Of a stretch of DNA of 64,000 nucleotides, positions 10,492-21,939 are shown in pieces. The position numbers and the translations under genes were made by a program. The stretch spans positions 33,874,763 through 33,938,762 of the forward strand of contig NC_023756.2 in the NCBI RefSeq assembly GCF_000499845.2, in the 5' to 3' direction. The notes under the pieces are model-generated. The model had not been told where the DNA came from. It did not search any database and was given only the letters and a program-made list of their open reading frames with translations. Each line of letters starts with the position of its first letter. The first letter of the stretch is position 1. This stretch comes from Phaseolus vulgaris (Eukaryota > Streptophyta > Magnoliopsida > Fabales > Fabaceae).

Positions 10492-12933
10492 TTTTCCTAC
10501 AAAAATAAAATTACACGATCAATGAAATTGGACACATTGTCATATAGGTTGTCAAATAATTTACAAGACTACTATACATTAGTCGTTAGTGTTATGAAAG
10601 TCCCCATCGGCACAGTCGTTATCATCATGTTCTCCATCATCTTCACTGGATTCAATGATGTCATCATCGTCATCGTCGTCATCATCATCATTGTCATTGT
10701 CATCGTCATCATCATCGTCACTTATTGGTTCAATAAGATTATCATTGACCAATTCAAAAACTAATGGGTCACCTAAGCCTTATAATTGTTCAATTGTTGT
10801 GATTGGTAAGACATTAGGCATTTCATCAAGTTGGTAAGGCAAATCATCTTCTATGTTCTCAACTTCAACATGACCTCGGGGTTTTGTTGTTATTGCCACA
10901 CACCAACCACGTAAGTTTCTACAAATGTTTGGATGAGGAACATAGTAAACTTGTCTTATATTTTGTGGAAGGATGAAGGGATCATACGGAATATATCTTC
11001 CAGACATCTTGATTTCTACAATGTTATATTATGAATGAACTTTGGTCCCTATATCTTGTGTTGGATCAAACCATTGACAGTAGAAAAGGGGAATCTTCTT
11101 ACTTAATCCAAGATATTGTATTTCATAAATATGTTCGATGACGCCAAAGAAGTCATTTTGTCTTCCTTCCGTCACACCTTTTGCATGAACCCCATAGTTT
11201 GTGGTTTTCTTACCTGTATTCCATGTCTTTGTGAGGAACTTGTACCCATTAACAAAGTACTTATTCCACGATGTTACAGATGAATCAGGTCCCCAAGCTA
11301 ATGCCTTCATGTTTAGGTCGATCACTCCATTTATCTCATCAACAACCTATGAATTAGTCATAGACACAATTTACGTAGTTCCTAAAGGTTTAGAATCAAC
11401 CAATAATAACATAACACTTACATAGTTCCTAAACCACTATGGAAAATACTTATGTATACAAATTGATTCTTCTTCATCGTTGTTGGAGTGAACTTGTAAG
11501 AACAATCTTCACAAAAATATGTGATCAGTCACACCGGTGTAATTCAAACATAATGAGTAAAAATTAATGTGGTATTTAACTTACTCAAGTATCGATTTGA
11601 CCTCATTGCAATTGATGAGGATATGTACGTGGGCATAACGATATTCATCATCAGTTAACCAATATTGTTTGCAGAATCCAGTTGGGCGATCACTTTTGGC
11701 AAAAATTGAGAATGATGATTCTACTCCCTCATTTGTCGTAGTTCGAAGATCATTTCTCAAACTTGTATTTGACAACAAACTTGCATGTTTGAAATAATGG
11801 GAACAAAATAAGTTATTTCACAGTGTAAGTAGAATGCAGATATCGATCCTTCTACCCTTGCCAAATTAGCTACTGCTCGTTTTGCATCGCCCATCATCCT
11901 ACAACAAACAAAAATAGGTTTTAAGCATTATACAATGCTTAGGAACATTGAAATTGAGTATAAGGTTGTTACCTTTCAAAAGGATACATCCATCTGTATT
12001 GAACAGGACCACCAATTATTGCCTCCCTTGGAAGATGAATAATGAGGTGTTCCATTGAATCAAAGAAGCCAGGTGGGAAGATTCTTTCTAGTATACAAAT
12101 AATGATTGGTATGTTTGTTTTCATTCGAATTAAATCATTCATCCTCAAAGTGTTAGAACAAAAATCTCTAAAAAATTTACTTATTTCAGCAATGGCATTC
12201 CAGACAAATTCTGGTAATGAACGAAATGCAATTGGTAGTAAACACTCCATGAAAACAAGACAATCATGACTTTTCATGCCATGCATACTCCCTTATCAAT
12301 ATTTGCACACCTTGCAATGTTAGAAGCATAACCATCTAACATCTTCAACTCTGTAATCCATTTATAAATTGATTTTGCATCATTTGTGTTGAAAGTGTAG
12401 TTTCCCTTTGGCTTTGCTAACTTTCCATTTTGTAACTGAACCAACTGTAAGTCTCCACGTACACAGAATTCAACAACATCCATTTTTGCCTTGTGATTGT
12501 CTTTTGTTTTACCTTTGACCTCCATGACAGTATTGAACACATTATCAAAAAAGTTTTTTTCTATGTGCATGACATCAAGGTTGTGCCTTAACAAGTTGTG
12601 TTTCCAATATGACAGATCCCAAAAGATTGATCGTTTTGTCCAATTATGATATTGTTCATACCCTGGTAAGGTATCAAATGGACCATCAGTTATCTTTGGA
12701 AAGTCTCGAATAAATTCCCATAATTGCTCTCCATTCAAGAAATAAGGAGCCCCATTCGATTCAACTGTGTTTTTCATAAATCTCCTCTTACTTTTTCTAA
12801 AGGGATGATCCAATGATAAGAATCGTCGATGACAGTCAAACCAACTACTTTAACCACCATATTTCAACGTAAAAGATTTTGTGTCCTCCATACAATGAGG
12901 ACATGCTATTTTCCTTTAGTCCCCCATCCTGAC
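9039..12933. mobile_element. loop of the inverted repeat: central part of the CACTA element
   Basis: Single-copy spacer between the arms. On the minus strand it holds the C-terminal half of TNP2 (12933-10579) and most of the TNPA-like gene. Read on the minus strand, the order right arm, loop, left arm reproduces a CACTA element from 5' to 3', except that inverted 3' sequence (12934-13885) interrupts TNP2. Confidence 0.8.
10579..12933 (-). pseudogene. TNP2 transposase, C-terminal half (Transposase_21, DUF4218, DUF4216)
   Basis: Continuation of the right-arm TNP2 piece. It resumes with SGWGTKGKIACPHCMED (about 12930-12880), exactly where the arm copy breaks off. Blocks: Transposase_21 remainder with RHNLDVMHIEKN (12813-12274), DUF4218 starting MKSHDC and reaching GGPVQYRWMYPFER (12286-11969), HVLFNC-like end (11778-11581), DUF4216 with IPLFYCQWFDPT (11325-11029) and a last block (11007-10780). 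A very acidic Asp-rich tail at 10740-10620 is followed by a stop at 10579. A TAA after KYGG (about 12855), a one-base shift near 12285 and a TAA at about 10780 inactivate it. TNP2 proteins cut CACTA ends through a DDE-type domain. Confidence 0.85.
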
Positions 12934-13885
12934 AACTCCTAAAAATGCACTAGAAAACCTACCATGAGCGGCTGAAAGCCATCCAAACCAACAGCTCTGA
13001 AGGATCTACCTCTAACATCCAATCAACAACAAAACTTCAATGTTGGAAGGATGTTGTTGGAGGTAAGAGCAGAGGTCGATGTTATGGCACTGCAGACTTG
13101 TCTGCCAACATTCGGCATGGTGTGCAATCAATGACTCAACCTAACATATTACCTTCTTCCATTGACTACATAACTGAGAATGAACAACTCCGTCGAAAGG
13201 TTATGGAAGCAAATCAAGTAGCTAATCAATCAAATCAAGTAGCTAATCAAACAAATCAAAATGTAGCTATGTTGATGGATAAAATACAGATGTTAGAGCA
13301 AAAATTAGCCACGATGAAACGACATCAACCTGACACATCAACTGGCACGAGTCAAGTCCACCCGTACTATGATGAAAAATTTGATGATCAACTAGTGCCT
13401 TGAGTTCATCTTCCACGCATCTATGTTTCAATTTTTTCTTCATATGTCATGTTATGCTTTGGATTTTAATTACAGGACATCCATGTTATCGTGCTTAATT
13501 TATTATGATTTGGATTTCAATTAGTGACCACATGTTATAATTCAATTTCAATTTGGAAATTGGTGTCTTTTGTAATTTTGGTGTTGTTTATAAATTTATT
13601 TCTTTATTACAATCATTTACAGGTATTACATTCTTATAAATTGAATTTAGATTCATTGAAAATTGATTCAAATTTAATCTGGTATTAATTTTTAAAAAAA
13701 GTTCAAATTTGATTTTTAAATATTTTTTATTTTATTTCACAATTTGCATGGGTCTAACCCACACTAACATTTTAAATTATTTTTAATTTAATTTAATTAG
13801 TGTCCAAGAAGTGTAGGCTACACCCACACTGATTTAATTTAAACGCAAACTTTGCGGCGGACACCACGTACCAGGATGTAACATG
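12934..13885 (+). pseudogene. inverted copy of TNPA C-terminus and CACTA 3' end, interrupting TNP2
   Basis: The plus-strand reading 12975-13400 repeats the last TNPA-like exon (ending YYDEKFDDQ then four residues and a stop at 13403). The subterminal-type motif lies near 13750. It sits precisely between MWT and SGWGTKGK of the minus-strand TNP2 gene and replaces about ten codons. It is the mirror image of 8091-9038. Confidence 0.8.
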
Positions 13886-15178
13886 TGTCCACATCAAGCA
13901 AGCTCGCATGACAAAGTTTTCGTTTTTGGAGATATCATATGTGAATACACCTTCATTCCACAATTTATTAAGGTCATCAATAAGAGGTTGTGAGTAGACA
14001 TCTATTTGTTTAGTTGGGTTATTTGGCCCTGGTATGAAACAAGTTAGAAACATGTATGGTTTGGTCATACACATTTCGGGAGGTAAGTTATAAGGAGTAA
14101 TGAATACTGGCCAACAAGAATACGGGGATGTTGAAGCTTGGACGTAAGGAGTGAAACCCATCCGAACATAAACCAAGTCTCACGTGTCGGGGGTCACATG
14201 CAAAATCTGGATATATCTTATCAAAGTGCTTCCAAGCTTCCCCATCACATGGATGTCGTAACAACCCATCATCTTTTTTGTTTTCAAAATGCCATCTCAT
14301 TTGACTAGCAGATTCCATTGATGCATATAGTCTTTGCAATCTTGGGATGATTGGCAAATAAAACATTCTCTTCCTTGGAATATTTTTATATCTTCCCCTG
14401 TCACCCTTTGGTTCAAAATAACGAGGAAGATGACAAAATTTGCATTCAGTTAAATAAATGTCATCCTTGTAATACAACATGCAACCACCTTCACAACAAT
14501 CGATTTTTTCTGCTTCCAAACCTAGACTTGACACAATTTTTTTGGCCTCGTAGTAGTTCTTTGGTATGCAATTTTGTTTTGGAGCTACATCATTTAACAT
14601 TTTTATGACGTAATCTAAACACTTCTCTAGAGCATGCCAATTGGTTCTAGTAGCTAAAAGTCGAATGACTATTGATAATTTTGACTTTGTTGCTCCTTCA
14701 TAAATTGGTTCATTTGCAGATGCTAACATATCATAAAACTTATGCGCGAATGCATTAGGAGACTGTTCTTCAAAAATATCGTCATAGTCCAAGTTCTCAT
14801 ATCGAAGTCTTATATCTGATACTTGCATGTATGCATCATATAACATATCGTTTACTGACCCAAACTTATCAACATAATTCATATCATCATAGTTGCTCAA
14901 CGCATGACATAAGTTGTCCTCATTTGACCCCTGTTCTCCATGATGAACCCATATTCGATAGTTGGGTTTGAATCCATATTGTAGCATATGAGCCCTAACA
15001 AGAGAGGGTTTAAGGATTTTCTCGCAAATACATTTAATGCATGGACACCTTACCCCTCCATCTTGTGTATAGGAAATTTGTTCATTGCTTTTGAAACAAA
15101 TTCACGAACTCCGTTGATGAATCGTGACTTAAGTCTCCTTGAGGGATCAACCATGTCATACATCCAGTCTCGATCCAT
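13886..15178 (-). pseudogene. TNP2 transposase N-terminal half, right-arm copy
   Basis: The same protein as 6798-8090 in the opposite arm, starting MDRDWMYDMVDPSRR at 15178. Two one-base changes break it: a missing A in the run near 15085 (transposase-associated domain) and an extra T near 14155, right after LGLCSDGF, the conserved aspartate motif. The left-arm copy has neither. Open pieces remain at 14088-14987 and 13793-14176. Confidence 0.85.
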
Positions 15179-15589
15179 TATTCTACATGTTGATGTTAAA
15201 AGTGTAAGGAAACATAGAAATTTAGGTTCCATGTACTTAGATGTACATGCATTTCCATTCATATATTGGAATGAAACTTAATTTGAAAGCATGTATACAT
15301 GTACATGATCTCATTAGGTAGTTGATTAAGTAGAAGGCTTCGCTCAAAATTTCTTCTAGCTTCTTTTTTAAACAGTTAATCAAATTTTAAATTCCATTTT
15401 TGATCAAATACTTATATGCAAGACATCCAACCTGTACTTTATACACTGGTTCTAACAATGATGATAGAGAGGCTTTATGCTTAGCCAATCAAGCAACCAA
15501 TGACTGCTAACGTTAACATTGTGGTGTATCACATCACAAGCGAAAACGATGATGAAAATAAAGACGAGGACATTAATTAAGCTCGATCT

Positions 15590-16925
15590 TACAATGCTTT
15601 AATTAATTTTTTCTTATAATACTTTGATTCTTATAATTAATTTTATCTCGTAATGCTTTTAATATATACCCATTTTAATGTCTTCTCTCTTTTCTTTAGT
15701 TTCATGCTCAATCACAGATTTCTCTTCTCTTATTTTACTAAACAACTAAAAAGTAATAACTTTTCATAAAATTCAGAAAAATACCTCAAACTGTGAAACA
15801 AAACCTTCCTAAAATGAGAAACACCTCCTATAATACCGGAATGAGCTTCAGCCACAAAACTTAAACTTTTAAGTGGAAGGGAACTTATAGGATTCAATTT
15901 GGGCTCTGCAAATTGAAAAAAAAGAGGATTTGGGATTGAGAAATTGAAAAAGATTAGGATGGAATGTTGCTTGGAGAGACTTGGATGTAAATAATTAAAG
16001 AAAAGTAAAAGGATTTGAATTAGTATGACATTATATTTGTCTGGATTTAACTCTTAAAATATAAGACTGTATAACCATTCATTGTCAATCTTTTGAGAAT
16101 ATACTGTTTGCAGCAGATGTGAACAAAATTACATATCTACAAAACAAAGAGATGGATATTGAATCATCTCCAAAGTCCAAACTACTTTTAAAATGTTGAA
16201 TCACCACAGCTCCTCATTAACACCTCTTTCAATTTAATTCCACCAAAACATACACTTCAATAATACTTACAATTCTTTCAACTTCAAAACAGAATATCAA
16301 TAATAAGACATTAAAAAGACCAGAAGTTGCTAAAAAAATTGTATTTGAAATGCTTCAAAGATACTGTGAAGATTTGGCACCTGATATAAAAATATAGGCA
16401 TGTGAAAATTGGTGTCATAGTAATTTTCAACTTGGACTTTGTCTTTTTGGCTTCGTGCAATACTTTAATTAATTTTTTCTTATAATACTTTAATTCTTAT
16501 AATTAATTTTCTTTCGTAATGCTTTTAATATACTCATTTGAATGTCTTCTCTCTTTTCTTTAGTTTCTCTTTTCTTTAGTTTCATGCTCAATCATAGATT
16601 CCTCTTCTCTTATTTTACAAAACAACTAAAAAATAATAACTTTTCATAAAATTCAGAAAAATACCTCAAAGTGTATTTTTCAAATACCAAAATGAAAAAA
16701 CACCTCCTTAAATACCCGTTAGAATTGAACCTTCAAAATTCAAATATTATAGTGAAAACATGAACCTAAGACAAAACAAAAATAAAAATGTAGAAAAGCA
16801 ATACCGGAACGAGCTTCAGCCACACAACTTTTAACTGGAAGGGAATTTCTAGGATTTAATTTGAGCTCCTGCAAATTGAAAAAAGAGGATTTGGGATTGA
16901 GAAATTGAAAAAGATTAGGAAAATA
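15590..16925. repeat. direct duplication of leader sequence, right arm only
   Basis: The segment from the TTAATTAATTTTTTCTTATAATACTTT region to the TTGGGATTGAGAAATTGAAAAAGATTAGGA region occurs at about 15595-15957 and again at about 16450-16920. About 480 bp of unrelated sequence separates them. The left arm has it once (about 5900-6330, inverted). Confidence 0.75.
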
Positions 16926-17095
16926 GAAACTGACCTAGAGCTTTGTGCTTCTGAAAGTGTTTTTGGAGGCTACGGAAATATTACGAAAAAATAGAAACTG
17001 ACACTTTGGGATTTGGCAGATTTAAGTTTTTGGGCGCTACAAATTTTGGACTCATTCAACACAATCCAAAACTCACTTTACATTTTATGTCATTT

Positions 17096-17131
<36 letters not shown>

Positions 17132-17993
17132 AAATACATGTAAATAAATATAATAAAATAAATAGTATTGTATATACAAAATAAAATAGTATTATTTACA
17201 TGTATATTTCAATATAATAATACAATGATTTGTTATAGGATCATAACCGTAAATGTAATATTCACATATTATATCCAATAAATAATATTATATGTGGTAA
17301 ATCTGATATGATATAATTTAATCTTGTCATAATATAATATTAATGATTGATAACTATTTATAGTTAAGTAACAAATAATACTGGATTTATATATATATAT
17401 ATATATATTTTATATATAATATTATTATTATAAACTTACATTTATATTCTAATTCATTATATTTTCTTGTGTTCATTCTTTTCTTTAAGATTAGAAGGTA
17501 ATTTCTAAATGCATAAAATGGAATTTCATAATAAATATTAAAGTTCATTGTTACTTAAATGTTTGTATTTTTTATTTTAATTATTATTATGTGTATTATG
17601 TATTTATATTTATTTAAATAAAATATAGATAATATATTATTTGTTCCATAACTATAAATAGTTATCATCCATTAATATTAAGACTAAACTAAATTATATC
17701 ATAACCGCACCTAATATTAACATTTTATACTCAATATTATCTATAGTTTAAGATTAGAATACACAATATTCTACAAATCTGTTTTCGAGAATAGTATATC
17801 CATAGATACAAACACAACATAGCGAAAGATTCTATTCATGAGAAATAATTGAATGAAGTTGTCATGCGTCCAATGTCTCTGAGAATAGTATATCCATAAA
17901 TACAAACATAACATAAGTGAAAGATTTCGTTCATGAGAAATAATTGAATGAAGTACATATAATTGTCCTTGTTGGCTGAATAAGGTCGAACCT

Positions 17994-18534
17994 TGGTAGT
18001 GGGCTCCGAGTTGAATCACCTTTGCCTGTTGCTGTTGCTTTGAGATGCTAGTAATCTGCAACAAGGGGGCTCCACCTGTTGACAAAACTCTGACGATCAA
18101 GTCAGTGAGACCATTCAACTATGAATATCTATATAAAATCTCTGAGTGTAGGATTACCAGAGAAACTTACCTTTGCTCAGGGTCTAAAGCCCTTTTATAG
18201 TTTTCATAACAGCTTCATCAAGCAAGAATATTACATATACTTTTATTTTGCGGGTATATTCAACATTATCTCCAACGATTTTTATTCATCATTATCTCTA
18301 ATAGTTTTTACTTACATCAAAATATACATACGCTTAACCAATTCTGTTGTTCTTTATATCACTTTGTTTGAGTTATCTTTTTAGCATGGATTGTCAATTA
18401 TCTGGTCCGACCTTATGACACATTATTGGGCTTATTATTCATCCCAAGTCGAGCTAGGTACTTCCCAAGTGAGCTTGTCTGATCGGACTACCACGCTTAA
18501 GTGCTCGGGTCGAAGACCTGAACAAGTCCGACCA
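17994..18534 (-). repeat. LTR, probably Ty3/gypsy type, right arm
   Basis: On the minus strand it starts TGGTCGGACTTG (18534) and ends CCCACTACCA (17994). A TATAAAAGGG box lies near 18195 and the GACTTGATCGTCAGAG motif downstream of it. No coding region of a gypsy element is seen on either side, so it is a solo LTR or fragment. Ends are inferred from the TGGT/ACCA palindrome only. Confidence 0.5.
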
Positions 18535-19190
18535 ATATAATAATCAGTATTTGATATAATCTATTTTATTTATATAGCATAAATTGTAAATTAGCAATAA
18601 TAAATTAAGTATAAAATAACGATGTATCTTTTTCACATTTTTTTATAATAATGTAGTATAAAAAGGTTATGTTTTTTATTATTCTCATAAGAATCAAATT
18701 AAATAAATAATTAGGTTTTTTTAAGACAAATAAATTTCATAAATATTTTTAATTTTATCATATTATTCATGCAAGAATATTATTAGTTATGTTACCTTTC
18801 AACTTTATGTGAAATTTTTCTTTAATATATTACTATTTTAACATAATTCAAATATAAATATACAATAAAATGTTTTAATATTCAAAAATATTTCTCTAAT
18901 TGTGTCAAATTGCACATCTCTCTCACTAATGAAATTCATGTTTCTAATTATACTATTTCATATGACACATCACCAATCAAAAAACATATAAATAATAATA
19001 AAAAATTAAATTAAATTAAAATTTAAAAGTTATTATTTTTTAAAAACACACTAGTCTCATAAAATATCCCACTAATAAAAAAATCAAATTTTTATATTTT
19101 TTTATCCTCCACCTAGTTTTATACTTTTTTTTCCCAATAATAAACACACAACTAAAATAAATAATGGATTTAAATTTAATTTTAAAATAC
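18535..19190. other. AT-rich spacer
   Basis: No coding sequence, repeat unit or recognisable element end is visible here. Confidence 0.5.
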
Positions 19191-19867
19191 ATTTAACATT
19201 TAACTTAAGTTAAACCTTCACAATCTTAATATTTTATTATTATTTGTATTTAATGTAGATATTTTGTTTTTAAACCCACGCTTGTTTTGGTATTTCTGTA
19301 TTCAACGTAGATATTTTTTTTTAAAAAAAAAAATTAGTGTGAGCTTTATCTTTATTACACCCAAGCTTGTTTTGGTATTTTATTGTTTTTTTAAAAAAAA
19401 ATGTTAGAATGGGTTAAACCTCGTAATCTTAATATATTATTATTATTTATATTTAGAGTAGACATTTATTAATTTTCTTTTTTAAAATTTAGTGTGAGCT
19501 TCCTTTATTACACCCACGCTTGTTTTAAATATATACTGTGGACTATTAGTGTGGGCTAAACCTTCACAATCTTAATATTTTATTATTATTTTTATTGTTT
19601 GTGCGTGCTTGTTTAGCGAAACGTAATACATTATTATTATTATTTTTTAAAATATCTAGCGTGAACTTTATGTTTAATAGACTCACACCAGTTTTAATTT
19701 TTTTATTTTTTAGAAAAACTTAGTGTAGGATTTACGTTAACTAAATTCATGCTATTTTAATTTATTTTCTCTCTTTCATTTATTGAAGGTTTGGCCCTCG
19801 CTATTAGCGGTTACTACATAGCCTTCACAATTTATTTGCAGCTAATTTAACATATTTTGTTGTAGTG
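19191..19867 (-). mobile_element. CACTA terminal inverted repeat and subterminal repeats
   Basis: On the minus strand the sequence starts CACTACAACAAAATATG at 19867, a typical CACTA end. About 550 bp of subterminal repeats follow. A core of GTGTGGGYTTAACC or its mirror ACCCACGCTTGTTTT recurs at least five times in both orientations (near 19275, 19340, 19410, 19490, 19550 and 19690). Similar motifs occur in the arms (8210 and 13750), so this is probably the 5' end of the element at 4547-18260. No matching left end or 3-bp target duplication could be located. Confidence 0.7.
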
Positions 19868-20710
19868 AAACATTATCGAGCAAAATTATCCACTTTATTT
19901 TTCTTCATAGAACTGGAAATATGGCTTGAACTACCTCAAAAATATGAAACAACTTTAATGTAAGAATGGCTCATACCAATAGAATAGAGGTAAGATTACG
20001 AGCACGACAAGCACATGTATACAAAGCTCTAGTATTTATTTGAAGAAAACACTTATGAACTCCTTTGGTGTTTACTTTTATAGAGTTATTTTCATAACCC
20101 TAACCCATAATCAATATTAAGATTAAGAAGAGACTTAAACACATCTTATAATTCATTAAAACTCCTAACCTAGAAGTGTCATCCCTTTTCAAAATTCTAA
20201 AAAGTAATTTATAATTTTTTTATTTTATTAATTAATATTCAACACGGAATTATTAGAGTCATTTGTTTTTATGACTAGTATAAAAAGTACACTAAAGCAT
20301 TATAGAAAAATATTTTGCTTCTTTAATAATTTTTTTATGATGAAACTTGTAATAGTGTTGGCCAAAATGGAGATAAAATCATTTTGAATTTTATTCCCAA
20401 GATAATGATAATGAATTTGACAATTTTTAATTTGATCTTGCATTTCACATCAAATTCTGCTACTATTTCAATTAATATCAAGAAATTATCATTATTATTT
20501 TAATATAATTTTTTTCATTTGATCCTCAAAAAGTCAGATTATATTTTGCAAGAAATTTCCTACCTACACATATTCTAAATAAAACTTGTCTCGAACTCAT
20601 ACTTTCAGAATCTGCTTTTGCAAGTTTTTATCAATTTCTTTATTCATATTTAGTCTGCTTGAAACTCATTTGCAAGTATTCATGTTATTGTTATGGTAAA
20701 TATTTTCATG
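19868..20710. other. non-coding spacer
   Basis: AT-rich sequence between the CACTA end and a copia element. I see no gene or structured repeat. Confidence 0.5.
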
Positions 20711-20715
20711 TTGTT

Positions 20716-20876
20716 TGTTAGACAATTTGTTATGTAATTGCATTGTAAACTGCTTTGTGCTTTTACATAGATATATTTGTATATGTATATATCCTTTGTC
20801 TTTATGTAACTTTACATTATATTCATAAATAATACTTTTCTTTGTTTTTTATAATAGCTACGCGTACATCATAATA
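20716..20876 (+). repeat. 5' LTR of the copia element
   Basis: Starts TGTTAGACAATTTG and ends ACATCATAATA. The ends TGTTA/TAATA are one base from a perfect TGTTA/TAACA palindrome, so the terminal CA has probably mutated to TA in both copies. About 90 percent similar by eye to the 3' LTR. Confidence 0.85.
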
Positions 20877-20989
20877 TGGTATCAAGAGCAAGGTTTGTTT
20901 GTTGTCGCTCATGTCTTTTGTCACATCCCTTACTCGTACTTCTTTTTCTACACATGCTTCTTTAGTCACCATGGTAGCAACCACTGCTT

Positions 20990-21700
20990 TCGTGCATCAG
21001 TTCTCCACTCCTACCTTCTTAAAGCTTGCGAAGGAAAACTTTTTGCTATGAAAACAACAAGTTCTTGCCCCCTCTTGATGGTCTTCTGCTGTCAAAATAT
21101 CTGGATGATTCTCAACTTCCTCCCCTTTTTCTCCCACCCACCGAAGGTACCTCTTCTCAAATTAACCCAAATTTTCTTCTCTATCAGCAACAAGATAATT
21201 TGATAGTTTCCTGGATGTTGGCATCCATGTCAAATCCATTCTTGACATAGATGGTTGGCCTCCAATCGGCGTCTCAGATCTGGCACACCCTTCATACGCA
21301 TTTTACTTCTAACACGCGTGCTCAGATCAAAAAAATTTGTTTGCGTCTCAAGACTCCCAAACAAGATCACTCCATCAGTGCCTATCTTTTGGAGATAAAG
21401 ACCACCATTGATTCTCTTGCCGCTATTGGTGCACCTATGTCCATTGAAGACCAGGTTGAAGCAATTCTTGACGGTCTTTCAGAGGACTATGATCATTTTG
21501 TTGCCTCCATTATGTCAAGATTGGAACCCTACACCATCAATGAAATCGAGGCCTTACTGTTGGCTCAAGAAGAAAGACTGGCAAAGCCTCGCTTTGTGGA
21601 TCTGCTTTCCTATTCTCCTGCTGCCGCCGTTGCTACTTGGCATCCGTCACATGCCAGAAATGGAAAATTGAATCACTGATTTTCTTCCTCTCGTGGCGGT
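20990..21700 (+). pseudogene. copia gag remnant
   Basis: The frames together spell a UBN2-type gag: FSTPTFLKLAKENF at the start, then PPLDGLLLSKYLDDSQ, then SQIWHTLHTHFTSNTRAQIKK and AYLLEIKTTIDSLAAIGAPM. A premature TAG precedes the segment at 21251, and an early frame change lies near 21020. The zinc knuckle is not clear. Confidence 0.75.
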
Positions 21701-21939
21701 CACGGTCTTTCTCGTTCCACTTACTCCACATGTTCACGTTCTTCGTTTCGATCTCCTCCCACTCAAACCCAATCCTCAAATACTTGGTCCACTGCTCCTA
21801 TTACTTGCTAAATTTTCAAAAAGACTAGTCACTCTGCCGAACATTGTTGGCACAGGTATGATCAATCAACGTCTCAATCTCCTAGTGCCAACTTCTCTCA
21901 ACTATCCATCTCTGAAAATGCGTCAAGCACTCCTTCTCT

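Larger units (their letters stand above)
12934..18260. repeat. right arm of the giant CACTA-derived inverted repeat
   Basis: Reverse-complement counterpart of 4547-9038. It is longer because it keeps sequence beyond the copia insertion point and has an internal direct duplication with about 480 bp of extra DNA (15590-16925). It holds an inverted TNPA C-terminus, CACTA 3' sequence, a frameshifted TNP2 N-terminal half, leader sequence, the AT-rich stretch with (TA)n at 17101-17128, the 88-bp repeats and an LTR. Confidence 0.9.

Noticed and set aside
10414..10837. Plus-strand Ser- and Ile/Val-rich frames
   Set aside because: Antisense of the Asp-rich tail of the TNP2 transposase.
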